Assembly (NCBI GenBank): GCA_900543875.1
Contig: UQSV01000009.1
Span: forward strand, 1-35,120
Length of the DNA: 35,120 bases
Reading direction: 5' to 3'
Source: an uncultured Coriobacteriaceae bacterium
GTDB lineage: Bacteria; Actinomycetota; Coriobacteriia; Coriobacteriales; Atopobiaceae
Both the position numbers and the translations under genes were made by a program. This document shows, piece after piece, positions 26,602-33,840 of this stretch (positions are counted from its first letter, which is position 1; the number at the start of each line of letters is the position of its first letter). Below the pieces are notes generated by a model that had not been told where the DNA came from, did not search any database, and worked only from the letters and a program-made list of their open reading frames with translations.

Positions 26602-27060
26602 ATGAGGCACTACAAGAAGAGCGGGATGAAGCTTGGCACCGACGCCGCCCACACCAAGGCTATGAAGAAGAGCCTTTGTCAGGCGCTGTTCGCCAACGAC
26701 CGCATCAAGACGACCCTGCCGCGTGCGAAGGCCATCCGCACCGACGTGGACCGCATCATCACCTGGGCCAAGCGCGGCGACCTTCACGCTCGTCGTCTCG
26801 CCATCGCCAAGCTCGGTGACAAGGAGCTCGTCCGCGAGGTCTTCGAGAAGGCTGCTCAGGGCATGTGGGCCGACCGCAACGGCGGCTACACCCGCATCAT
26901 GAAGCTCGGCCCCCGCAAGGGTGACAACGCCGAGGTCGCCATCATCGAGATCATCACCGAGCCGGTTGCTGCCAAGGCCCCCAAGGCCGAGGCCACCAAG
27001 GTGACCAAGGTGGAGGAGGCTCCCGCCGAGGAGCAGTCCACCGAGGAGACCGCCGAGTAG
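26602..27060 (+). CDS. rplQ: 50S ribosomal protein L17 with acidic C-terminal tail
   Basis: L17 lies near the tunnel exit on the solvent side. The 152-residue product has the standard core MRHYKKSGMKLGTDAAHTKAMKKSL and GGYTRIMKLGPRKGDNAEVAIIE. A low-complexity Ala/Glu/Lys tail of about 28 residues ending EEQSTEETAE makes it longer than the typical 115-130-residue protein. It ends the alpha cluster at a terminator. Confidence 0.97.
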   Translation: MRHYKKSGMKLGTDAAHTKAMKKSLCQALFANDRIKTTLPRAKAIRTDVDRIITWAKRGDLHARRLAIAKLGDKELVREVFEKAAQGMWADRNGGYTRIMKLGPRKGDNAEVAIIEIITEPVAAKAPKAEATKVTKVEEAPAEEQSTEETAE

Positions 27061-27100
27061 GCGAGACTCTCGCAAAGAGGCAACTCGTAAGGTACTGTAG

Positions 27101-27134
27101 GAGGGTCCGGACGCTGCGTTCGGACCCTCTTTTG
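27101..27134 (+). terminator. Intrinsic terminator after rplQ
   Basis: GAGGGTCCG (27101-27109) pairs perfectly with CGGACCCTC (27121-27129), with additional pairing inside the loop, and is followed by TTTTG. It closes the infA-to-rplQ transcript. Confidence 0.9.
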
Positions 27135-27217
27135 CATTGAGCCCTGCTTCTTGCTCCGCCACGTGGACTGGAATGGTTGGTCTTTGGGTACGCTGGCGGG
27201 CTGCGGGCTGTCTGCCC

Positions 27218-27289
27218 GTCGCACCCGTGCGACCGAGCCTGGCTCGGCCAAGAAGCATGCGTCTTGCCGAGTCTACGGAAGGCATTCCG
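27218..27289 (+). promoter_or_regulatory. Tandem hairpins upstream of truA
   Basis: Three perfect dyads occur within 72 nt: GTCGCA-CCCG-TGCGAC (27218-27233), CCGAGCCTGGCTCGG (27233-27247, single central base) and CGGAA-GGCA-TTCCG (27276-27289). No T-run follows. No clear promoter was found in the 179-nt spacer from 27134 to 27312. Confidence 0.45.
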
Positions 27290-27312
27290 CAGACCTGATG
27301 TTTGGAGCAACC

Positions 27313-28173
27313 ATGTTCGACCCCGCAATCGTCCAGCCGCCTCACCGCCCCTCGCTCGAGGAGCGCGCTCTCGAGGAGGGCACGCTCGACGGCACGCTTG
27401 TGCTCAAGCTTGGCTATCGCGGAGCGGGTTTCGCGGGCTTTGCCGCACAGCCCACCCAGCGCACGGTGGCGGGCGAGGTCACGCGCGCGCTCGAGACCCT
27501 GCTCCGGCGCGAGGTGGACCTTACCTGCGCGGGCCGCACCGACGCGGGCGTCCATGCCATCGCCCAGTACGTGAGCGTCCCCGTCACGGTCGAGGAGCTC
27601 GCGCTGCCCGACCGCAGGCTCATGCACGGGCTGGGCGCCCTACTTCCCGACGACATCGCCCCCCAGGGCCTCTATCAGGCTCCCGCGGGCTTCTCGGCAC
27701 GCTTTGACGCAACTTCGAGGAGCTACCGGTACCGCATCGTAGACGGGCCCGCCCGCCCCGTGCTAGCCTGGGACCATGCGTGGTGGCTCAAGAGCACTCT
27801 TGACGAGGCGGCCATGAACGAGGCGGCCCAGGCGCTGGTGGGGGAACATGACTTCAAGAGCTTCTGCAAGGCCACGAGCGCCGAGGGCAAGCCCACGCAT
27901 CGATATGTTTCGCGCATCGACGTTACGCGCGAGGTCGAGTGCGGCGAGAGCGTCGTGTGTATCGACGTCGTGGGCAACGCCTTTCTCCACTCGATGGTGC
28001 GCACCATCACGGGCACGCTCGTCGAGGTGGGCCGCGGTCATCGCGACGCCCTCTGGGTGGCTGAAGCCCTGGCCGCGTGCGACCGCAAGGCGGCGGGCCC
28101 CTGCGCCCCGGCGAAGGGACTCACCTTCGTGGGGGTAGACTATCCCCAGAATTTGCTCACGCCCTGGGAGTAG
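27313..28173 (+). CDS. truA: tRNA pseudouridine synthase A
   Basis: TruA converts U38-U40 in the anticodon arm of tRNAs to pseudouridine. The product, 286 residues from the chosen start, has GYRGAGFAGFAAQP, the catalytic aspartate in CAGRTDAGVHA (about residues 75-85), and the late VGNAFLHSMVRTITGTLVEVG block. The ATG at 27313 follows GGAG (27304-27307). The reading frame stays open to 27151, but that upstream part lacks family similarity. About 30 residues precede the conserved core. truA often follows rplQ, as here. Confidence 0.95.
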   Translation: MFDPAIVQPPHRPSLEERALEEGTLDGTLVLKLGYRGAGFAGFAAQPTQRTVAGEVTRALETLLRREVDLTCAGRTDAGVHAIAQYVSVPVTVEELALPDRRLMHGLGALLPDDIAPQGLYQAPAGFSARFDATSRSYRYRIVDGPARPVLAWDHAWWLKSTLDEAAMNEAAQALVGEHDFKSFCKATSAEGKPTHRYVSRIDVTREVECGESVVCIDVVGNAFLHSMVRTITGTLVEVGRGHRDALWVAEALAACDRKAAGPCAPAKGLTFVGVDYPQNLLTPWE

Positions 28174-28197
28174 GGGCGCCGTGCGAGGGGAGCCATC

Positions 28198-28929
28198 ATG
28201 TACGAGAGGCCCGACGTTCCCAAGGACAACCCCAATCGTAACAAGGTCGCAGCGGTGGTGCTGCTCGTCGTTGCCGTGGCTCTTGCCCTGCTCGTCTCGA
28301 CGCTATGGAGGCTCGCCAACTCGTCGAGCGCCCTGGGAAGCCATGAGGTGAGCGACGCGCTTGCGTCCGCGACGGTGCAGGAGGACGGCGCGCAGGCCCT
28401 AGCAGACGCCGCGGGCGCCACGGTCACGGGCGACGAGGTCGAGACGGTCCTGTTCGTGATCGTGCCCGACTCCTCCTCGACAGAACTCTCGGGCCTCTAC
28501 GTGGCCTCGGTCGACTCTACCCAGGGGGCGGCCAAGCTCACGTCGCTTGCTCCCGAGGCGCAGCTTGCGCTCGACTCCGGCATCGCCTCGTTGCATGATG
28601 TCTATGCCTCGCAGGGGCTCGGAGGCCTTGCGGGCGGCATTGCCTCTACCTGCGCCGTGCCCATGGACCACGCGGTGACGATGACGCAGGCGGGCTGGGA
28701 CGCCTTTTTGCAGACGGCCGCGGGCGGCAGCTCGGCGCTCGCAAGCCATGCCACCGAGCTTCTGGGCGGCATCGTCTCGAGTGACCTCGACGCCACGGGC
28801 CTGCTCGACATCGCCAAGCGCGCCGTCTCGCTGGGGCTCTCCGCCTCGGACGTGGCGAGCGTGGGCGCCATCGAAGACGGCCAGCTCGACGCCGCCGCGC
28901 TGGCGAGAACCGTGGGCGTCATCGCCTAA
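28198..28929 (+). CDS. Membrane-anchored protein with divergent LytR-CpsA-Psr-like domain
   Basis: The 243-residue protein has one N-terminal membrane segment (VAAVVLLVVAVALALLV, residues 17-33) preceded by basic residues, so the rest probably faces outside. Residues about 80-175 follow the order of the LCP domain: a VLFVIVPD strand, LYVASVDS, KLTSLAPEAQ, then LHDVYASQGL and VPMDHAVTMTQAGWDAFL. The arginines and PRD-type aspartate that LCP transferases use to attach glycopolymers to peptidoglycan are not present at the matching places, so enzyme activity is doubtful. The ATG follows GAGGGGAG. A glycosyltransferase gene follows. The fold assignment is inference. Confidence 0.7.
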   Translation: MYERPDVPKDNPNRNKVAAVVLLVVAVALALLVSTLWRLANSSSALGSHEVSDALASATVQEDGAQALADAAGATVTGDEVETVLFVIVPDSSSTELSGLYVASVDSTQGAAKLTSLAPEAQLALDSGIASLHDVYASQGLGGLAGGIASTCAVPMDHAVTMTQAGWDAFLQTAAGGSSALASHATELLGGIVSSDLDATGLLDIAKRAVSLGLSASDVASVGAIEDGQLDAAALARTVGVIA

Positions 28930-29066
28930 TCTTTGATGTGTGCGCCTTGCGCAACAAATGCGCAGATTAACTGGACATACCCCAAGGGGATGTGGCTGGA
29001 AGTGCGTCGATGGTAGTCTTCCGTGTGGGCAGAAGCGCCCACGAACCACGCGTGAAAGAAGACTTG

Positions 29067-30146
29067 ATGGCACACAGCGAGAAGAGGGTCCCCAAGGTTT
29101 CGGTCATCATCCCGGCCTATAACGTGGACCGCTTCATTGGGCGAGCCATCGAGAGCCTCCAAAACCAGACGATGCGCAACTTCGAGCTGCTCATCGTCGA
29201 CGATGGCTCCACCGACCGCACCGGCGAGGTCGCCGACCGCATGGCCGAGCGCGACATTCGCATCGACGTCATCCACACCAAGAACCAGGGGGCCGCCGCT
29301 GCGCGCAACACCGCGCTCGACCGCGCCCGCGGCGAGTTCGTGCACTTCGTCGACGGCGACGACTGGGTGGAGCCCACGATGCTCGCCGACCTCGTTAAGA
29401 TCGCCGAGGCGGACGACCTCGATCTCGTGATCGCGGGCTTCTACATTGAGACCTACTACGGCAGCGGCGACCAGCACACCTCCGAGCTCAAGAGCCAGCC
29501 CTCGTGCACCTTTGGCTCCAAGGAAGAGTTCCGCGCCTGCGCCTGGCGCCTCTTCGACACGAATCTGCTCTACACGCCGTGGAACAAGCTCTTCCGCCGC
29601 TCGTACCTCGAGCACATCCACGCGCGCTTCAAGCCCACGTTCTGGGACGACTTCCCCTTCGTGCTCGACGTCATCCGCGACATCGAACGCGTGGCCGTGA
29701 CCGAGCGCGCCTACTACCACTTCATTCGCCTGCGCGCCGAGAGCGAGACCGCCCGCTGGCGCTCGAACATGTACGAGAAGCGCGAGGAGGAGCACGGCTG
29801 GATGCTCGACCTCTACGAGCACTGGGGGCTCGCCGGCGACCCGGCGAGCACCGAGATGGTGCAGCGCCGCTACGTCGAGCGCCTGGTGGGCTGCATCGAG
29901 AACGTGTGCAACCCCAGCTGCACCCTCTCCGAGGCCGAGAAGCTCGAGCAGATCGACGCGATGATCAGCAGCGAGCGCGCCCAGCTGGCCGTCTCCATCG
30001 CCCAGCCGCACTCGAAGATGATGAGCCTCATGCTCGTTCCCGTGAGGCGCCGCGACGCGCGCATGGCGCTTGCCGAGGGCCGCTTCATCTCGTTCGTGAA
30101 GCGCCACAACACCAGGCTCTTTGCCACGCTCAAAGCAAATCGCTAG
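29067..30146 (+). CDS. Family 2 glycosyltransferase
   Basis: The 359-residue product has the GT2 (GT-A fold) N-terminal domain: VSVIIPAYNVDRFIGRAIES, the nucleotide-binding LIVDDGSTDRT, GAAAARNTALDRARGEFVHF and the DGDDW metal site (about residues 92-96). No membrane segments are visible, so it is probably a cytosolic or peripheral enzyme transferring an NDP-sugar to a wall or capsule acceptor. The substrate cannot be predicted. The ATG at 29067 gives the compact start; the frame is open to 28992. A terminator follows. Confidence 0.9.
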   Translation: MAHSEKRVPKVSVIIPAYNVDRFIGRAIESLQNQTMRNFELLIVDDGSTDRTGEVADRMAERDIRIDVIHTKNQGAAAARNTALDRARGEFVHFVDGDDWVEPTMLADLVKIAEADDLDLVIAGFYIETYYGSGDQHTSELKSQPSCTFGSKEEFRACAWRLFDTNLLYTPWNKLFRRSYLEHIHARFKPTFWDDFPFVLDVIRDIERVAVTERAYYHFIRLRAESETARWRSNMYEKREEEHGWMLDLYEHWGLAGDPASTEMVQRRYVERLVGCIENVCNPSCTLSEAEKLEQIDAMISSERAQLAVSIAQPHSKMMSLMLVPVRRRDARMALAEGRFISFVKRHNTRLFATLKANR

Positions 30147-30151
30147 GTAGG

Positions 30152-30172
30152 GCCGCCTCCGGGCGGCTTTTT
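30152..30172 (+). terminator. Intrinsic terminator after the glycosyltransferase
   Basis: GCCGCC (30152-30157) pairs with GGCGGC (30162-30167) over TCCG and runs into five T residues. Confidence 0.82.
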
Positions 30173-30188
30173 CATAGGCACTGGTCGT

Positions 30189-30227
30189 ATGAATATGCAA
30201 AATATTGCATGAATATGATATCGATAT
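30189..30227 (+). promoter_or_regulatory. Candidate ArgR operator region upstream of argC
   Basis: An AT-rich patch, unusual in this window, carries ATGAATATG twice (30189-30197 and 30209-30217), exactly 20 bp apart. Between them is the inverted repeat ATGCAA-AATA-TTGCAT (30195-30210), and next to it the palindrome ATATCGATAT (30218-30227). ARG boxes share a TGAAT core and are spaced about two helical turns apart, and the downstream genes are arginine biosynthetic, so ArgR binding is plausible. Confidence 0.45.
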
Positions 30228-30271
30228 ACAGATTCGCGCAAATCGATACGGCCGCGCTCCTCCACAATGGC

Positions 30272-30277
30272 TATAAT
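30272..30277 (+). promoter_or_regulatory. Perfect -10 hexamer of the probable argC promoter
   Basis: TATAAT at 30272-30277 lies 85 nt before argC, but the sequence 17 nt upstream (CGGCCG) is a poor -35. Transcription would begin near 30284, downstream of the ARG-box-like repeats. Confidence 0.5.
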
Positions 30278-30288
30278 CGAAAAGCATT

Positions 30289-30342
30289 GCGTCCCGAGCG
30301 GGCGCAAGGGACGCCTGAGCGCCCGGCCACGTGGCCGGGTTT
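30289..30342 (+). promoter_or_regulatory. argC leader with mutually exclusive stems
   Basis: GCGTCCC (30289-30295) pairs with GGGACGC (30308-30314). A second stem, CCCGGCCAC/GTGGCCGGG (30322-30339), is a perfect 18-nt palindrome followed by TTTC. An alternative stem, CGGGCGC (30299-30305) with GCGCCCG (30319-30325), shares bases with the second and so competes with it. The arrangement resembles an attenuator, although the T-run is short. Confidence 0.45.
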
Positions 30343-30361
30343 CGATAGTGAGGAGCGCTGC

Positions 30362-31423
30362 ATGTCGTACAAGGTTGGAGTTGTGGGAGCGGCGGGGTAC
30401 GCGGGAGCCGAGCTCGTGAGGCTGCTGCTGGGCCACCCCGAGTTCGAGCTGTCGGTCATCACGTCGAACGCCGACGCGGGCACGCCGCTCGCCGCCGAGT
30501 ACCCCGCCTTCGCTGGCGCAACCGACCTCGTGTTCACCACGCACGACGACCCCGCGGTGCGCGCGTGCGACCTGGTCTTCCTGGCCGTGCCCCACACGGC
30601 CGCACTTGCCCAGGTGCCGTCGCTGCTCGAGGCGGGCATCACGGTCGTTGACCTCTCGGCAGACTACCGCCTGGCCGACAAGGACGTCTACGAGCAGTGG
30701 TACAACGCCAGGCACACCTCGCCCGAGCTGCTCTCCACGCGCGCCTTTGGCCTGCCCGAGCTCTTTGGCGACGACCTCGCGCGCGCCCACGAGCTGCACG
30801 AGGCCGGCAAGCCCGCCCTCGTCGCCTGCGCCGGCTGCTATCCCACGGCCACCTCGCTTGCGAGCGCCCCGGCCGTGCGCGCCGGCTGGACCCACGGCCT
30901 CGTCATCGTCGACGCCAAGAGCGGCGTCACGGGCGCGGGCAAGGGCTGCAACGCCAAGACCCACTTCTGCAACGCCGACGAGGACGTCATGGCCTACAAC
31001 GTGGGCAAGCACCGCCACACGCCCGAGATCGAGCAGATCTTGGGCAAGCCCGGCGAGGTCGTCTTTACCCCGCACCTCGTGCCGCAGAAGCGCGGCCTGC
31101 TCTCGACCGTCTACCTACAGCTCACCGACGAGGCCGCCGGCATGAGCCTTGACGACATGCTGGCCTGCTACCACGCGCTCTACGATGGCCACCCCTTTGT
31201 CCAGGTGCTGCCGGCCGGCACCCAGCCGCGTACCGCGAGCGTTGTGGGCACCAACGTGGCCCAGGTGGGCCTGGCCATCAACGCCCGCACCAATACGCTC
31301 ATCTGCACCGGCGCCATCGACAACCTGTGCAAGGGTGCCGCCGGCCAGGGCGTGCAGTGCGCCAATATTGTCTTTGGCCTCGACGAGAAGGCCGGCCTGT
31401 CGAACATCGGCATGGCTGTCTAG
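30362..31423 (+). CDS. argC: N-acetyl-gamma-glutamyl-phosphate reductase
   Basis: ArgC reduces N-acetylglutamyl phosphate to the semialdehyde with NADPH, the third step of arginine synthesis. The 353-residue protein starts MSYKVGVVGAAGYAGAELVRLL, the NADP-binding GxxGxxG region. It has the catalytic cysteine in CAGCYPTATSL and the VDAKSGVTGAGKG block. The ATG at 30362 follows GAGGAG. It is the first gene of argC-argJ-argB-argD, 45 nt before argJ. Confidence 0.97.
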   Translation: MSYKVGVVGAAGYAGAELVRLLLGHPEFELSVITSNADAGTPLAAEYPAFAGATDLVFTTHDDPAVRACDLVFLAVPHTAALAQVPSLLEAGITVVDLSADYRLADKDVYEQWYNARHTSPELLSTRAFGLPELFGDDLARAHELHEAGKPALVACAGCYPTATSLASAPAVRAGWTHGLVIVDAKSGVTGAGKGCNAKTHFCNADEDVMAYNVGKHRHTPEIEQILGKPGEVVFTPHLVPQKRGLLSTVYLQLTDEAAGMSLDDMLACYHALYDGHPFVQVLPAGTQPRTASVVGTNVAQVGLAINARTNTLICTGAIDNLCKGAAGQGVQCANIVFGLDEKAGLSNIGMAV

Positions 31424-31468
31424 CTCGCATCCATTCGTTCTGTCCGTCTTAGCTACCGGAGGAGCACC

Positions 31469-32770
31469 ATGCAAGAGACTCCCATGCCTAGCCTCAGGGT
31501 CATCGAGGACGGAGGCGTCGCGAGCCCCGCGGGCATCTACGCGGGCGGCATCCACGCCGGGTTCCGCGCCGACCCCAACCGTCTCGACCTGGCCCTGGTC
31601 GAGGTCGACGAGGGCGCCGTCGCCGCGGGCGCCTTCACCACCAACAAGTTCTGCGCCGCTCCCGTGACCGTCTCGCGCGGCCACCTGGGCGAGGACGGCT
31701 GCGTCGCCGTGCGTGCCGTCTGCATCAACTCGGGCAACGCCAACGCCGCCACGGGCGAGGAGGGCCTGGAGTGCGCCGAGGCCACCTGCGAGCTCGTCGC
31801 CAGGGAGGTGGGCTGCGCGCCCGAGCAGGTGCTCGTTGCCTCCACGGGCGTCATTGGCCAGCTGCTTGACCTTTCGCCCTTCAAGACCGGCGTGCCGGCC
31901 CTGCACGAGAAGATCGCCGCGGCTGCCGCCGCGAGCGAGGACGAGGACGACGAGGCCCGCCTGGCTGGCGGCCACGACGCCGCGCACGCCATCATGACCA
32001 CCGACACCCACCCCAAGGAGTACGCGGTTTCCTACGAGGCCACGGGCGCCCTTGCGGGCCATACCATCACCGTGGGCGGCATGTGCAAGGGCTCGGGCAT
32101 GATCATGCCCAACATGGCCACGATGATCTCGATTATCTCGACCGACGCGCTCGTCGAGCCCGAGCTGCTTCACGAGGTCCTGGTGAGTGTTGTCAAGAAG
32201 ACCTTCAACAAGGTGACGGTCGACTCCGACACCTCGACCAACGACACCTGTATCGCCATCGCCACGGGCAAGGCCTCTCTGGACGGCTGCTCCATCAAGG
32301 CCGGCACCCCCGAGGCCGATGAGTTCGCCGCCGCCGTGAACGCCGTGTGCCAGCACCTCGCCCGCGAGATCGCGGCCGACGGCGAGGGCGCGAGCAAGCT
32401 CGTGACCGTGACCGTGGCCGGCGCCGCGACCGACGAGGACGCCGACACCGCCGCGCGCGCCATCGCCAACTCGCCGCTGGTCAAGACCGCCGTCTACGGC
32501 CACGACTGCAACTGGGGTCGCATTGCGATGGCCCTGGGCAAGTGCGACGTTGCCTTTGACCAGCGCGACGTCGACATCGACATCATGGGCATGCCCGTGT
32601 GCCGCGACGGCCTCACGGTTGCCTTCGACGAGGACGAGGCCCTGCGCCGCTTCGAGGAGCCCGAGATCACCATCTGGGCAGACCTGGGCGCCGGCACCTG
32701 CGAGACGACCGTCTGGACCTGCGACCTCACGCACGAGTACGTCACGATCAACGGAGACTACCGCACGTAG
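31469..32770 (+). CDS. argJ: Glutamate N-acetyltransferase / amino-acid N-acetyltransferase
   Basis: ArgJ transfers the acetyl group from N-acetylornithine to glutamate, recycling it in the arginine pathway; some family members also use acetyl-CoA. The 433-residue precursor has GIYAGGIHAGFRADPNRLDLALV at the N terminus, GMCKGSGMIMPNMATM with the self-cleavage Ala-Thr junction at Thr218, and DCNWGRI in the beta part. The ATG at 31469 follows GGAGGAG. Because argA is absent here and argJ sits with argC and argB, the recycling pathway is indicated. Whether it is mono- or bifunctional cannot be told. Confidence 0.96.
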   Translation: MQETPMPSLRVIEDGGVASPAGIYAGGIHAGFRADPNRLDLALVEVDEGAVAAGAFTTNKFCAAPVTVSRGHLGEDGCVAVRAVCINSGNANAATGEEGLECAEATCELVAREVGCAPEQVLVASTGVIGQLLDLSPFKTGVPALHEKIAAAAAASEDEDDEARLAGGHDAAHAIMTTDTHPKEYAVSYEATGALAGHTITVGGMCKGSGMIMPNMATMISIISTDALVEPELLHEVLVSVVKKTFNKVTVDSDTSTNDTCIAIATGKASLDGCSIKAGTPEADEFAAAVNAVCQHLAREIAADGEGASKLVTVTVAGAATDEDADTAARAIANSPLVKTAVYGHDCNWGRIAMALGKCDVAFDQRDVDIDIMGMPVCRDGLTVAFDEDEALRRFEEPEITIWADLGAGTCETTVWTCDLTHEYVTINGDYRT

Positions 32771-32785
32771 GGCGCACCCCGCCCG

Positions 32786-32801
32786 GGCCGCCTGCGCGGC
32801 C
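32786..32801 (+). promoter_or_regulatory. Hairpin between argJ and argB
   Basis: GGCCGC (32786-32791) pairs perfectly with GCGGCC (32796-32801) over a CTGC loop in the 63-nt spacer. No T-run follows. A similar GCGGGC-GGC-GCCCGC hairpin lies between argB and argD (33804-33818). Confidence 0.45.
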
Positions 32802-32833
32802 GCCAAGAACCCAGCTCCCGCAAGGAGGGACGC

Positions 32834-33787
32834 ATGAAGTACGCAATCGACACGAGCAAGCGCGCGAAGGACACCGACGAGCGCACCGGCCAGGTGCTGT
32901 TCGAGGCGCTGCCGTGGATCAAGAACATCACGGGCAAGACCGTCGTCATCAAGTACGGTGGCGCGGCCATGGTCGACGAGAAGCTGCGCGCCGACGTCAT
33001 GAGCGACATCGTGCTGCTCAAGATCCTGGGCGTGAACGTCGTGATTGTCCACGGAGGCGGCAAGGCCATCAACCGCGCCTTCGACGCCCTCAACTTCCCC
33101 GTCGAGTTCAAGGACGGCCAGCGCGTCACGACGCCCGCCGCCATGGACGTGGTGCGCCAGGTGCTCGTGGGCGAGGTCAACCAGGACCTCGTGGCCTCGA
33201 TCAACCGTCACGGCAACCTTGCCGTGGGCGTCTCGGGCGCAGACGCGGGCACCATCCTGTGCTCGACGCTCAACCCCGACCTCGGCCGCGTGGGCAAGAT
33301 CGAGCACGTCGACACCACCTACCTCGAGACCCTCATCAAGAGCGAGTACATCCCCGTGGTGGCCACGGTGGGCGTGGGCGAGGACGGCGGCTACTACAAC
33401 ATCAATGCCGACGTCGCCGCCGGCTACGTCGCCGCCGCCATCGGAGCCCAGAAGATCGTCTACCTGACCGACGTCGACGGCGTCTACATGGACTTCTCCG
33501 ACAAGAACTCGCTCATCTCCAACATGAGCCTGCGCGAGATGGAGGAGATGCTCGCGAGCGGCACCGTTGACAAGGGCATGATTCCCAAGCTCGAGAGCTG
33601 CTGCTACGCGCTGCGCGCCGGCGTCTTCCGCAGTCACGTCATCAACGGCAAGACCCCGCACTCCCTGCTCATCGAGCTGCTCACCGACAAGGGCATTGGC
33701 ACCACGATGCACTCCTCCGAGGAAGCCCTCGAGTACGACGCCCACCCGCTGGGCACGCTCGCGAGCCGTCTGGCCGTGAACAACTAG
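32834..33787 (+). CDS. argB: Acetylglutamate kinase
   Basis: ArgB phosphorylates N-acetylglutamate, the usual control point of the pathway. The 317-residue protein has KYGGAAM (ATP/phosphate-binding lysine), VIVHGGGKAI, the substrate block NINADVAAGYVA and a LTDVDGVY segment. The N-terminal helix before the kinase core is of the kind seen in arginine-inhibited hexameric enzymes, so feedback inhibition is plausible. The ATG at 32834 follows AAGGAGG. Confidence 0.96.
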   Translation: MKYAIDTSKRAKDTDERTGQVLFEALPWIKNITGKTVVIKYGGAAMVDEKLRADVMSDIVLLKILGVNVVIVHGGGKAINRAFDALNFPVEFKDGQRVTTPAAMDVVRQVLVGEVNQDLVASINRHGNLAVGVSGADAGTILCSTLNPDLGRVGKIEHVDTTYLETLIKSEYIPVVATVGVGEDGGYYNINADVAAGYVAAAIGAQKIVYLTDVDGVYMDFSDKNSLISNMSLREMEEMLASGTVDKGMIPKLESCCYALRAGVFRSHVINGKTPHSLLIELLTDKGIGTTMHSSEEALEYDAHPLGTLASRLAVNN

Positions 33788-33840
33788 CAGGTAGATGCCA
33801 CGTGCGGGCGGCGCCCGCGCGCAAGACGAAAGGACCACAC

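Noticed and set aside
28948..28964. TGCGC/GCGCA inverted repeat upstream of the glycosyltransferase as an operator
   Set aside because: The arms are short and GC-rich, as expected by chance in this composition, and no adjacent promoter could be defined.
28926..30287. 453-codon minus-strand frame across the glycosyltransferase gene
   Set aside because: Antisense to a clear GT2 gene, without domain similarity.
33804..33818. GCGGGC-GGC-GCCCGC hairpin between argB and argD as a terminator
   Set aside because: There is no T-run and argD follows within 22 nt; it is more likely an intercistronic hairpin without termination.
31115..33838. 907-codon open frame on the minus strand across argJ and argB
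   Set aside because: Antisense shadow of argC/argJ/argB with low-complexity composition; length is a by-product of third-position GC bias.
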